This document shows, piece after piece, positions 1-6,890 of a stretch of DNA of 10,288 nt. The number at the start of each line of letters is the position of its first letter. Within the stretch, counting starts at the first letter, position 1. The position numbers and the translations under genes are program-made. Origin of the DNA: Tubulinosema ratisbonensis (taxonomy: Eukaryota; Microsporidia; Tubulinosematidae). A model generated the notes under the pieces. The model was not told the origin of the DNA, did not search any database, and saw nothing but the letters and a program-made list of their open reading frames with translations. The DNA lies in assembly GCA_004000155.1 (NCBI GenBank), contig RCSS01000087.1, positions 1 to 10,288 of the forward strand. Direction: 5' to 3'.

Positions 1-60
1 TTATGTTTATAGACACAAAAAGACATGGGTGAACCACATCTATCAGCCCTCATTTCTGAT
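1..60 (+). repeat. Possible right-end fragment of a dispersed repeat
   Basis: Positions 19-30 carry the 12-mer AAAGACATGGGT, which recurs exactly at 2466-2477, just downstream of the repeat copy at 2191-2353. A weaker echo (GTGAACCA followed by a T-rich run) is at about 2914-2925. The G+C-containing 12-mer is unlikely by chance in DNA this AT-rich, so the window may open inside the tail of another repeat copy. The match is short, so confidence is low. Confidence 0.3.
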
Positions 61-1304
61 TTCAAATAAGAATTTCTTTATAAAAACTTAATAAAATCTT
101 CATTTGTATAATTAATACAGACTCTCTCTAAAGTAGAAAATATAACTTAATTCAAATATTCAATATTAAATTATGAGTTGATTTATCATTTATTTTATAT
201 TTAAATGTTTTTTAAAATTTATTATTTTTTTATTAAAATATAAATAACTTTGATTATTAATTTAATTTATATTTTTTAGGGGTGAACTAAATTACATGAT
301 CCAAATTTTGTAATGAAAAAATAAAGTTTTTTTAAAATATTTACCTTTATTCTTAACTTATAAAAATTTTTACTTAATTATTTAGTTAAAGTTTTAAATT
401 TATAAATTTTGCCTTGTTTATTAAATTTCTATTTTTTTGAAAAAAAAACATGAAATTTTCTTTCACATATTTTCTCAAAACACATATTTTATAAATTGAA
501 TAATAAATTATTAAAAAAATGATTTGTGAAGAATAAAAAATAATATTATATTAATTTAAATAATAAAACAATCTAAATATTTAATGACATAAAATCAAAT
601 ATCAATTTGTAATTTAATATTAAAATTAATTATTTTATAAAAATNTAACAAAGAATAAAATCATAAATTTTTAATATTGAAATGTTTTAGATATTCTTTA
701 ACCCTTCGAGAACGGCTTATAATGACTCAAATTTTTAAGATTTGTATTAAAAACGATATAAAAATTTGTTAAAACAAAAAAATTACCTTATATTATTTTT
801 TTGAAAATATGAGTAATATGACTAAAAGTAATCTGAAAATTTTCTTATCGTTTGTAATCTTTCTTAAATTAATTCTCATAAAGTTTTCGAAAACAACAAT
901 AACAGTATTTTGATTTATAAACTTTTATCTGTTAATAAAATTGTACACAATACACTTAATAAATTAATTTATACATAAAAATCATCGATTTGAATTAAAC
1001 TTGGTTAATTTATATGTAAAGTTGTTAAGGATTATTTTATAAACTGGGTAATGAATTTATAATTATTATGAAAATGAGAACTTAAAAACCTTAAATAGAT
1101 TATTAGATATAACATTTTTGAAGTACAACTTTTTTGTCGCTTCTTAAATTTCTACTGAACCATAATTTTATATATCATTTAATTGTTTAAATAAAATAAT
1201 ATTTGATCTTTTGTTTAAATTAAAAGGATTTTTAATCTTATTCTTTTATATTCTTAGTTAAATTTTGTAATTTATTAAAATATTTTAATATTGTTATGCA
1301 TTGA

Positions 1305-1480
1305 GTGATTGTTTTGAATTTTATTTAAATATTCTTCAGTAAAACGGCGTGGTATTTATATTTATTGTTCATAAAAAGTGTATTAAACCTTTTAAACTCG
1401 GCACTAATTTTATTTAATAAAATGAAAGTTCTTTAGAATTACTGTTACAGGCATCTGTGTCCTGTTAATGTATATTATAA
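1305..1480 (+). repeat. Diverged copy (A) of the dispersed repeat
   Basis: Blocks shared in the same order with the copies at 2191-2353 and 7944-8107 are GATTGTTTT (1307-1315), AATATTCTTC (about 1328), GGTATTTATA (1351-1360), TTGTTCATAAA (1365-1375) and TTACTGTTA (about 1439-1447). Relative to 2191-2353 about 16-18 bases appear deleted between GTATTTATA and TTGTTCATAAA. The left boundary is unclear and no match to the GGTATC hairpin of the other copies was found. It has no coding potential. By-eye alignment only; it could be a chance similarity of AT-rich DNA. Confidence 0.35.
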
Positions 1481-1532
1481 AAATAAACAATTTTATCTAC
1501 AAACATTCTTTTAGGTATCTGTAAGCTACCTA
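1447..1532. other. Two short hairpins downstream of repeat copy A
   Basis: ACAGG (1447-1451) pairs with CCTGT (1461-1465) around a 9-base loop, and TAGGTA (1512-1517) pairs with TACCTA (1527-1532), also around a 9-base loop. Both loops begin with or contain ATCTGT or TCTGT, so the two hairpins resemble one another. They sit in a GC-richer island with no gene and may be part of the repeat or of an unrecognised RNA. The stems are short. Confidence 0.3.
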
Positions 1533-2190
1533 TATTTTTAAGAGCCTTTTGGTCTAGAGCCAATAATAAAATAAATGTCATCAAATATTATCACATTAAA
1601 TTGTCATCATATATGAATTCATGTCACCCTGACACAATTACCAAGGGTTGAAATTATAAATATTTTTTGAAATGTGGATATTATTGTTCAGAAGATGGTT
1701 ATCATTAACAATTTACCTATTGATTTCATTAAATACTTTTGTTAATTTAAAATTAAGATATAAATATTAATTTTATGCTCAAACTAATATATTAATATTA
1801 ATACGGAAAAAACAAAACATTTAAGAAATTTATAAGGGTTTAGGGTTTCTTTTAAGGTTGGTTTCCTAGGATTTGTGATAATAAAAAGTTATCAAACTAA
1901 AAAAATTTATAAAATATAAAAACAAATACATCATTTTTTCAATAATTAAACACTTTACAAAGCATTAATAAATCTCAACCATATATCATCATTGTTTTAA
2001 TTACGGAAAATGAATAAATAAGCCAACTAAAAATATTTTTCTGTTTTGTTTAGTGATTTTATAAAGTTTAAATCCATCATTTAATCCTATAACGGTGCTA
2101 ATTTAAGCAATTATAGAATCAACAAAGTTTTTTATTATCATTAACTGTAAAATGCTCATTATTTAATAGTTTTTACGGTTTAATAAAAGT

Positions 2191-2353
2191 GTGGTATCTC
2201 TTCGGTACCTCTTTAAATATTTTATAATTTAAATAAATACTTTTTACAGATGGTTTCTTTAATGATTGTTTATTTGACTTCATCCTCTCAAGTTCCGCTA
2301 AGTATTTATACTTTTATCTGACGGGTATTTTTTGTTCATAAATGGAATATGTT
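2191..2353 (+). repeat. Dispersed repeat, copy B
   Basis: Collinear over its whole length with 7944-8107 (163 against 164 bases). Anchors in the same order are GTGGTATCTCTTCGGTAC against GTGATATCTCTTTGGTAC, then TAAATAAATACTTTT, GATTGTTTATTT, GTATTTATAC and finally ATGGAATATGTT at 2342-2353. By eye roughly three quarters of positions agree. The left end has a 6-bp hairpin, GGTATC (2193-2198) with GGTACC (2204-2209), loop TCTTC, counting one G-T pair. There is no ORF. The similarity may continue on this side to about 2480, where the hairpin-like ATCCTTGAGGAT (2371-2382) is echoed by ATCCTGAGGAT (2453-2463). Nature unknown: a MITE, solo-LTR or SINE-like element would all fit. Confidence 0.7.
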
Positions 2354-2369
2354 CCATTAGTAACTGTTA

Positions 2370-2477
2370 TATCCTTGAGGATAGGCACTTGTAAGTAGGT
2401 GGTTTAAATAAATAGATTTTAAAGATTTTTTAACATATTTATTTACGCTTTTATCCTGAGGATGGAAAGACATGGGT
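2370..2477 (+). repeat. Short internal direct repeat of a small hairpin
   Basis: TATCC-TTGA-GGATA (2370-2383) forms a 5-bp stem with a 4-base loop. A near copy, ATCC-TGA-GGAT (2453-2463), lies about 83 bases downstream and is directly followed by the 12-mer shared with position 19-30. The pair may mark the 3' part of the repeat element. No such motif is seen after the copy at 7944-8107. Confidence 0.35.
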
Positions 2478-2512
2478 AAGATCCAATTTTTCTTTAAATA
2501 CTAAATTAGATT

Positions 2513-2517
2513 AAAAA
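2513..2517 (-). terminator. Pol III T5 terminator after tRNA-like element
   Basis: Five T residues on the minus strand immediately follow the CCC that ends the tRNA-like 3' half. A run of T directly after the acceptor end is the standard RNA polymerase III stop. Because T runs are common in this DNA, its weight comes from its exact placement. Confidence 0.45.
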
Positions 2518-2615
2518 GGGTAGCCTTTGGGATTCGAACCCATATACCTTATGTTATAAATCTATAACAGTAACATTATTCATTTAAACTTAGTATTCCA
2601 ATTTCCACAAGATCA
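2518..2615 (-). ncRNA. tRNA-like Pol III element, probably a tRNA pseudogene
   Basis: Read on the minus strand, 2530-2540 is GGTTCGAATCC, a full match to the eukaryotic tRNA B box, inside the self-complementary T arm TGGGTTCGAATCCC. It is followed by GGCTACCC, which resembles the 3' acceptor strand of a leucine tRNA, and then directly by a T5 run (2513-2517), as expected for a Pol III terminator. Upstream, 2605-2615 reads TGATCTTGTGG, a partial A-box match keeping the terminal GTGG; the A-to-B gap of 64 bases would need a long variable arm or an intron. However, the seven bases before the A box (ACGATAC) do not pair with the acceptor strand, and I can find no normal 7-base anticodon loop: the hairpin at about 2551-2570 has a loop of 6 or 8. 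I therefore call a pseudogene or tRNA-derived element. An unusual intron-containing tRNA-Leu or tRNA-Ser is the alternative. Confidence 0.5.
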
Positions 2616-3293
2616 GTATCGTGTCTTTTTTCTGTACCTATACTTTTGTTCAATCCTTGTATGCTCATGGGTGGTCGATCAATTTTATTTTTTTAAAAAT
2701 ATATAACAAATTTATTTCTGAATTCAAAATTAAATTAATTTAAAAAATATTTTTATTAATTTGTTATTTAATTTTTAGTTAAGATTGATAATGTCAGAAT
2801 CTATGGTAGAACAGCATTAAAAGAATCCAAAAATAGTAAATTCGGTATTGGCACTTATTTTTGTACCATAATGTCATTTTTAAAAGTCTTTTTATGACCC
2901 GAGGCTTAAGGTACGTGAACCATCTTTTCCTAAAAAATTCAGTAAAATAAATTTTAATTTTAAATTAATTATTTTCCACCCCAAAAGATGTATACTTGTT
3001 TTACTATGTCTATAAAAGAAATATAAAATATTTTTAATGAAATTTTAAAATAATAAGTTAACCAATCAGTCTTACAGAAAAAGAATATGCATAGAAAACA
3101 TAACTAAAAAAGAAACTCAATAAAGCTATTCTAAAAAGTTTAATAAAAATTTTGAACTGCTTTGATAAAACAATTTTATTAAGTAAACTTTTTAAATTTG
3201 TAAATTAATTCTTTAAATTTTTCTTTTTTAAATTTAAAAATAAAAATTTTCTTTTTTTATAAAAATAATATTAAATCACTTAATTTCTTTTAA

Positions 3294-3779
3294 TTAAAAA
3301 AAATAATTCAAAGCAGAAGAATTCTTCTCTTTTAAAGGCTTATTAGTTTTACTTGGCTCTTCTTTAGAATCAGATTTTTCTTCAGGTAAAACACTCTTCT
3401 CATTTGAATTGTCTTTACCTTTTTCATCACACTTTTTTTCTTCAAGATCTGTCTTTTGAGAATCTTTTTCTACTTCTTCTTCACTACTATCTTCTCCGAC
3501 CTCAAATTTAACTACTTTAACTTCGTCAGCTTTCTCAGACACCTTCAAAGAATCAATCTTAGTAGCCACTTCTTCATCTCCAACAGATTTTTCTTCTTTA
3601 CTTGGATTACATTTTGGGCAATGTGGGCATGTTTCTTCCTGTTCAGTCACTGTAAAACCAGATAACTTAACAACACTTTCGTTGTTATCTTCATTAACAT
3701 CCACAAGATTTCTAAGAAATTCTTTTCTAGCTTCATTACTTGTTGCTGCTTTTACCAAAATTAATGAAAAAATAAACAT
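3294..3779 (-). CDS. Predicted secreted, Lys/Glu-rich protein with CPHCPKC motif
   Basis: This 161-residue protein has no family I recognise. Residues 1-13 (MFIFSLILVKAAT) form a short hydrophobic stretch ending in small residues, like a signal peptide. Cys51, Cys54 and Cys57 form C-P-H-C-P-K-C, and a fourth cysteine lies at 117, so disulphides or metal binding are possible. From residue 60 to about 155 the chain is a low-complexity, highly charged Lys/Glu/Ser/Asp segment, probably disordered or a long charged helix; it ends in YFF. Small charged secreted proteins in microsporidia include spore-wall, polar-tube-associated and host-exposed proteins, but nothing here chooses between them. The start is the first ATG after an in-frame stop three codons upstream. 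Unlike its neighbours it has no CCC motif before the ATG; a TATA-like sequence lies 22-29 bases upstream. The opposite strand has a 69-codon shadow ORF. Confidence 0.7.
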   Translation of the reverse strand: MFIFSLILVKAATSNEARKEFLRNLVDVNEDNNESVVKLSGFTVTEQEETCPHCPKCNPSKEEKSVGDEEVATKIDSLKVSEKADEVKVVKFEVGEDSSEEEVEKDSQKTDLEEKKCDEKGKDNSNEKSVLPEEKSDSKEEPSKTNKPLKEKNSSALNYFF

Positions 3780-3800
3780 ATTTTTTTATTTTTTTTTTAC

Positions 3801-3808
3801 TATTTATA
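3801..3808 (-). promoter_or_regulatory. TATA-like box upstream of the secreted-protein gene
   Basis: The minus strand reads TATAAATA 22-29 bases before the ATG at 3779, within an otherwise A-rich leader. In microsporidia with very short leaders this spacing fits a core promoter. Such octamers are expected often in AT-rich DNA, so the support is positional only. Confidence 0.3.
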
Positions 3809-4567
3809 CTTTTAATTTTTTAACAGATTTTTTTAAACTTAATTGATTAAAAAGAGTAATTTTGTAAAGATTTTGATTTATTTAATAAAAATTGGAAAAT
3901 TATATTAAATTTCTATATAAATTGATTAATTTTGTTAAATTAAATTTTATTTTATTTTTTTGAATAAAATTTTATTTTATAATAAAAATATAAAATTAAG
4001 ATTAATAAAAATATTAGATTATTAAAATATGCTTTGTTCTTAATTTACTAAAAATATTGTTTTTAAATGAATTAAGTAAATAAAGTAAAAAATATTGATT
4101 AATTTTTTTAACACTTATTAAATATTTTATTTTAAATACATCAATTACTTATTAATGATTTCTTTTACTTTTTAATTACTATTTTAAAATTCTAATTTTG
4201 TTTATAGTATTCTAATCATCACTGTAAAAAAAATCTAATTTAGTCTAATATTCTTTTAATTAAATTNAATATTAAATGATATATTTTACTACAGAATTTT
4301 TTTTTAAATAGTTATACATTTTTGATAAATTATCATATTTTAAGAAAATGATGATTTTCTAACAAAATAGGTAATCGGTATACTAAAAGTGAAAAAATTT
4401 CTTATAGAAAAATAAATTAACGTAAATTATTTTTTTATAAAAAATTTGATCAAAAAAAATTAATACCACCAAAAATCAGAAAAAGGAAAAAATTTGAAAA
4501 AATTAATTAAATTCTCAGAACAAATTTTCGAAAATCAATCACTTTATAACCAAATTTTAAAAAAATA
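3809..4567. other. AT-rich intergenic region between divergent genes
   Basis: About 760 bases separating the minus-strand secreted-protein gene from the plus-strand gene at 4573; it must carry both promoters. No ORF, RNA gene or clear repeat was found. An ambiguous base (N) lies at 4267. The last 130 bases before 4573 become A-rich on the plus strand. Confidence 0.5.
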
Positions 4568-4570
4568 CCC
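4568..4570 (+). promoter_or_regulatory. CCC-like start motif
   Basis: TACCCTT directly precedes the ATG at 4573, with CCC at -5 to -3. CCC-like motifs just upstream of the start codon are a known microsporidian signal, associated with transcription starts close to the ATG. In a leader that otherwise nearly lacks C, it supports this start. Confidence 0.6.
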
Positions 4571-4572
4571 TT

Positions 4573-4863
4573 ATGGCACGAAACAAAAAATTACGTCGCG
4601 TAACAGATGAAGAATTTTCAAGAATGAGTCCATTATGCTTTGACCCGTTAGCAATTTATGAAAACCCGTTGATTGCGAGGGACATAGCAGTTTCAGGGTT
4701 AAGAAAGGATTACTTGAAGGACTTGAAAGAAAAAGCTGATAAGGAAACGAACCTTGAGATCAAAAAAAAGTTGGAGGAAGAGATTGTTGAGTTTGAAGAG
4801 GCGCTCAAAGAGATTGTTGAGCATGAGAAGAGTTTGGGTGTTGAGGATGTGTTTAAGGAATAA
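4573..4863 (+). CDS. Hypothetical 96-residue basic/coiled-coil protein
   Basis: I do not recognise this protein. It begins with a basic stretch (MARNKKLRRV), followed by a short possibly structured part around residues 10-45 (DEEFSRMSPLCFDPLAIYEN, then PLIARDIAVSGLRKDYL). Residues 45 to about 90 are rich in Lys, Glu and Leu and should form one long charged helix or coiled coil. There is no signal peptide or membrane segment, so it is probably nuclear or cytosolic. The CCC motif 3 bases before the ATG, and a GC content well above the flanks, support it as a real gene. The second half uses many more G-ending codons than the first. The TAA stop is embedded in AATAAA (4859-4864), a likely polyadenylation signal. 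The next gene on the same strand, eIF1A, starts 520 bases later. Confidence 0.75.
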   Translation: MARNKKLRRVTDEEFSRMSPLCFDPLAIYENPLIARDIAVSGLRKDYLKDLKEKADKETNLEIKKKLEEEIVEFEEALKEIVEHEKSLGVEDVFKE

Positions 4864-4864
4864 A
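4859..4864 (+). promoter_or_regulatory. AATAAA overlapping the stop codon
   Basis: The sequence GGAATAAAAA contains both the TAA stop (4861-4863) and the hexamer AATAAA. Overlap of polyadenylation signal and stop is compatible with the very short 3' UTRs of microsporidia. AT-rich composition makes the hexamer common, so this is suggestive only. Confidence 0.35.
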
Positions 4865-4869
4865 AATTT

Positions 4870-5370
4870 CTATTCTCTGTAAGGTTATTTTATTTTTTTT
4901 TAGGAAAAATTACTTAAATGGGAATTTTAAAAATTTATAAACAAATTAAAATTATTTTTATTTTAAAGAAATTTTTAAAAAAAAATAAAAAAACTTAAAT
5001 TAAAAAAGTAAATTAACGAATTTAGAAATAATATTTGAATAAAAAAATTTTAAATGACAAATTAAAAAATAAAAAAAAAATATTAAAATTTAAAAATTAG
5101 TTTTACATAAAAAAATGAAAAATAAAAAAATATTATTTAACTTTATTAAAAAGATAAATTAAAGAATTAAAAAAATTATAAAATTTAGATTAATATTTAA
5201 ATAAAAAATAAATAAACAAATTAAAAATTAATATTAAATTGAAAAACAAATAAAAAATTTTTAAATAAAAAAATTAACAAATTAAAAAAATAATATTAAA
5301 ATTAACAAATTAAATAACTTATTTTTTAAATTAATTTTACCAAATAAATGTAAAAATTTAATTAACCAGA
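4870..5370 (+). repeat. A-rich, low-complexity spacer upstream of eIF1A
   Basis: About 500 bases made almost only of A and T, with A far in excess of T on the plus strand and almost no G or C. The phrase ACAAATTAAA recurs at 5057, 5216, 5277 and 5305, usually followed by AATATTA or similar, so the spacer may have grown from short degenerate repeats. No gene is seen. The A excess on the sense strand upstream of a gene is also found before the other genes of the window. Confidence 0.5.
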
Positions 5371-5376
5371 CAAACA

Positions 5377-5381
5377 CCCCC
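5377..5381 (+). promoter_or_regulatory. CCC-like start motif of eIF1A
   Basis: CACCCCCAG immediately precedes the ATG at 5384; the C5 run is at -7 to -3. It is the strongest CCC motif of the window and stands in a leader otherwise almost free of C, fitting a highly expressed translation gene. Confidence 0.65.
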
Positions 5382-5383
5382 AG

Positions 5384-5743
5384 ATGGCTCAAAAAAAATC
5401 ACGTGGAAAAAGGTCCGCCGTAGAACGTTCAATAGAATTCGCAGACGAGATAAATTCTTTTTACGGTCAAATAATAAAAGAATTTGGTGGTTGCTCTTTC
5501 TTAGTCTACTGCTCAGACAAAGTAGAAAGAAGATGTATCCTCCGTGGCAAGCTTCAAAAGAAAGTTTGGATGGGAATAAATGACATAGTTTATGTTGTTA
5601 AGAAAGAGGACAATGATAGACAAGGCTTTATTGAATTAAAATACACTCAAGATGAAATTAAAGTACTAAAAGAGCATAAACTGCTTAAAGCATTTGAGGA
5701 AGAAGAAAGTAAACAGCAGTTTGATGTTCAATTTGAAGAATAA
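5384..5743 (+). CDS. Translation initiation factor eIF1A
   Basis: eIF1A binds the A site of the small ribosomal subunit, promotes 43S complex assembly and scanning with eIF1, and helps eIF5B join the subunits. The sequence shows a short basic N-terminal tail (residues 1-15, MAQKKSRGKRSAVER), then the OB-fold from about residue 26 (YGQIIKEFGG), the hallmark segment RGKLQKKVWMGINDIV (54-69) that matches the family's RGKLRKKVWI core, and the strand and helix around IELKYTQDEIKVLK (83-96). The acidic tail (104-119) ends FDVQFEE. At 119 residues it is shorter than the usual 140-150, as is common for microsporidian proteins, and it lacks the terminal DIDDI motif that contacts eIF5B in other eukaryotes. 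Its stop lies 5 bases from the stop of the convergent gene at 5749, so the mRNA 3' end probably overlaps that gene. Confidence 0.95.
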   Translation: MAQKKSRGKRSAVERSIEFADEINSFYGQIIKEFGGCSFLVYCSDKVERRCILRGKLQKKVWMGINDIVYVVKKEDNDRQGFIELKYTQDEIKVLKEHKLLKAFEEEESKQQFDVQFEE

Positions 5744-5748
5744 TTAAA

Positions 5749-6513
5749 TTATTTATTTTTTATAACTGCTAAACTCAAAAATTGAGAACTTTTATCAAAA
5801 TTTTCCTTTTTTAAAAGAAATTTTTCTAAATTAAATATTTTTCTACTTCCAAATAATAAGAATCCTATTGGCTGTTTTAAAATTACACTTCTTAAATCTG
5901 AATTTTTAAATAAATTATAAATGTCTAAAGAATATTTCTGTGCTCTTCTAAAAAATATTATTGATTTGTTTGACATTATAAATTGTTCAGAATAAGTTGT
6001 TAAATTTTTAAGAATTTGTTCAGTTTCTTTTGAAATGTCAAAAATCAACCAATCAACTGAATAAACCAAAAATTCTTTTTTAAGAATGCAATAGTAAAAA
6101 AGAAAAGGTGCTTTGTCTCTTAAATAAACCAATTCATTAAAAGAAAATTCTACTCTTCTAAAAAAGTCTTTTTCAGTCTGTTCATACAGAATTCCTTTCA
6201 TAATAATGCTAGTTATCTCAGATGGCAGAGTTAAAGAATTATCATACATTTTTCTATAAACATACTTTGATATTTGATAAGTGTTGTTACGTGTTGGTGT
6301 GTTTAAATAATTTATAAGCAATTTGGTTAGTTTTTGTCTTCTTTTAAGCACCAAACTTTCTTTTAACTCTGGACCAAATGAACTTATGCATAATGGAAGT
6401 AAATTTGTAATTTCTCTTAATTTTAATCTTCTTTTTATTTTTATTATCAAAATAATTAAGAAAAGAATCAGAGAAATGACTAAGACACCAATAAAATATT
6501 TTGTATTTAGCAT
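5749..6513 (-). CDS. Hypothetical membrane-anchored protein
   Basis: This is a 254-residue protein of no family I recognise. Residues 7-24 (FIGVLVISLILFLIILII) form one strong membrane segment, followed at once by a basic stretch (KIKRRLKLR), which predicts an anchor with the remaining 225 residues in the cytosol. That part is helix-rich and basic, rich in Leu, Lys, Phe and Ile, with no visible catalytic motif. I chose the ATG at 6513: the minus strand there reads ATTACCCCTTAAAAATG, placing a CCCC motif at -10 to -7. An in-frame ATG at 6549 would give 12 extra residues but would put the CCCC inside the coding region. The 3' end is 5 bases from the eIF1A stop. AATAAA (plus-strand 5752-5757) abuts the TAA. 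It could be a lineage-specific ER or plasma-membrane protein. Confidence 0.7.
   Translation of the reverse strand: MLNTKYFIGVLVISLILFLIILIIKIKRRLKLREITNLLPLCISSFGPELKESLVLKRRQKLTKLLINYLNTPTRNNTYQISKYVYRKMYDNSLTLPSEITSIIMKGILYEQTEKDFFRRVEFSFNELVYLRDKAPFLFYYCILKKEFLVYSVDWLIFDISKETEQILKNLTTYSEQFIMSNKSIIFFRRAQKYSLDIYNLFKNSDLRSVILKQPIGFLLFGSRKIFNLEKFLLKKENFDKSSQFLSLAVIKNK
5752..5757 (-). promoter_or_regulatory. AATAAA abutting the stop codon
   Basis: On the minus strand the last codons read AAT-AAA-TAA, so a canonical polyadenylation hexamer directly abuts the stop codon. It is one of three genes in the window with this arrangement. Chance occurrence is possible given the composition. Confidence 0.3.
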
Positions 6514-6519
6514 TTTTAA

Positions 6520-6523
6520 GGGG
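6520..6523 (-). promoter_or_regulatory. CCC-like start motif
   Basis: The minus strand reads CCCC ending 6 bases before the ATG at 6513. It decides the start in favour of 6513 over the upstream in-frame ATG at 6549. Confidence 0.55.
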
Positions 6524-6629
6524 TAATATTTTAGAGTGTTGTTTATCACAAAAATTTTTTTTGATTTTAAATGATAAAAATAGAAATTACAATTATAAAA
6601 ATATTCTTTATCTACTTATTAAATTTATT

Positions 6630-6890
6630 AAATTATTTTATTTAAAATTTCTATTAAATTTTACTTTAAATTATTTTATTTAAATTTTTATTTTAATTTA
6701 ACTTTTTAAATTATTTTATTTAAATTTATATTTTAATTTATTTTTATAAATTATTTTTATTTAAATTTTTATTTAAATTTATATTTAAATTTATTTTTAT
6801 TCAAATTTATATTTTAATTTAAGTTTTAAATTATTTTTTATTTAAATTTATATTTTAAATTATTTTTATAAATTATTTTAAAATATAAGT
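6630..6890. repeat. AT-only minisatellite with a 40-bp period
   Basis: About six and a half degenerate copies of a unit beginning AAATTATTTTATTTAAATTT start at 6630, 6668, 6708, 6748, 6787, 6828 and 6870. The steps are 38, 40, 40, 39, 41 and 42 bases. The units consist almost only of A and T and have drifted by point changes and small indels, so this is an old but still phased array. It lies upstream of the membrane-protein gene (start 6513) and downstream of the TRAPP gene (stop 7041), both on the minus strand. A function as a promoter spacer or curved or nucleosome-excluding DNA is possible but not shown. Confidence 0.75.

Larger units (their letters stand above)
1..3293. other. Long gene-free AT-rich region with repeat remnants
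   Basis: About 3.3 kb in which I find no protein gene; all frames are broken by stops at short intervals. Composition is extremely AT-rich with islands of higher GC (about 1340-1560, 2085-2480, 2515-2680, 2800-2930). Those islands contain what structure there is: copies of a dispersed repeat, short hairpins and a tRNA-like element, each listed separately. There is an ambiguous base (N) at 645. The stretch is best read as decayed repeat or transposon-derived DNA, which is typical of the expanded microsporidian genomes; this reading is inference. No reverse transcriptase, transposase or integrase motif is visible on either strand. Confidence 0.6.

Noticed and set aside
1835..1848. AGGGTTTAGGGTTT, resembling a TTTAGGG telomere repeat
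   Set aside because: There are only two units with degenerate flanks, and no array. It is not evidence of a telomere or of an interstitial telomere tract.
1300..2480. Retrotransposon or DNA transposon coding region
   Set aside because: No frame of useful length and no recognisable polymerase, integrase or transposase motif on either strand; only non-coding repeat similarity remains.
2551..2570. Hairpin TGTTAT/ATAACA (minus strand) as a tRNA anticodon arm
   Set aside because: Its loop is 6 bases with a 6-bp stem or 8 with a 5-bp stem, and no D arm fits directly upstream. It may instead be a variable arm or chance.
3456..3665. 69-codon plus-strand ORF
   Set aside because: It lies wholly antisense to the secreted-protein gene, is Phe-rich because it reads the complement of Lys/Glu codons, and lacks a start motif.
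6514..6549. Twelve-residue N-terminal extension of the membrane protein (start at 6549)
   Set aside because: The CCCC start motif would lie inside the coding sequence; the ATG at 6513 has the motif at the usual distance and gives a cleaner N-terminal anchor.
6323..6683. Two plus-strand ORFs of 67 and 60 codons
   Set aside because: They are antisense to the start of the membrane-protein gene or run into its AT-only upstream region. Their composition is that of random AT-rich DNA and there is no CCC motif.
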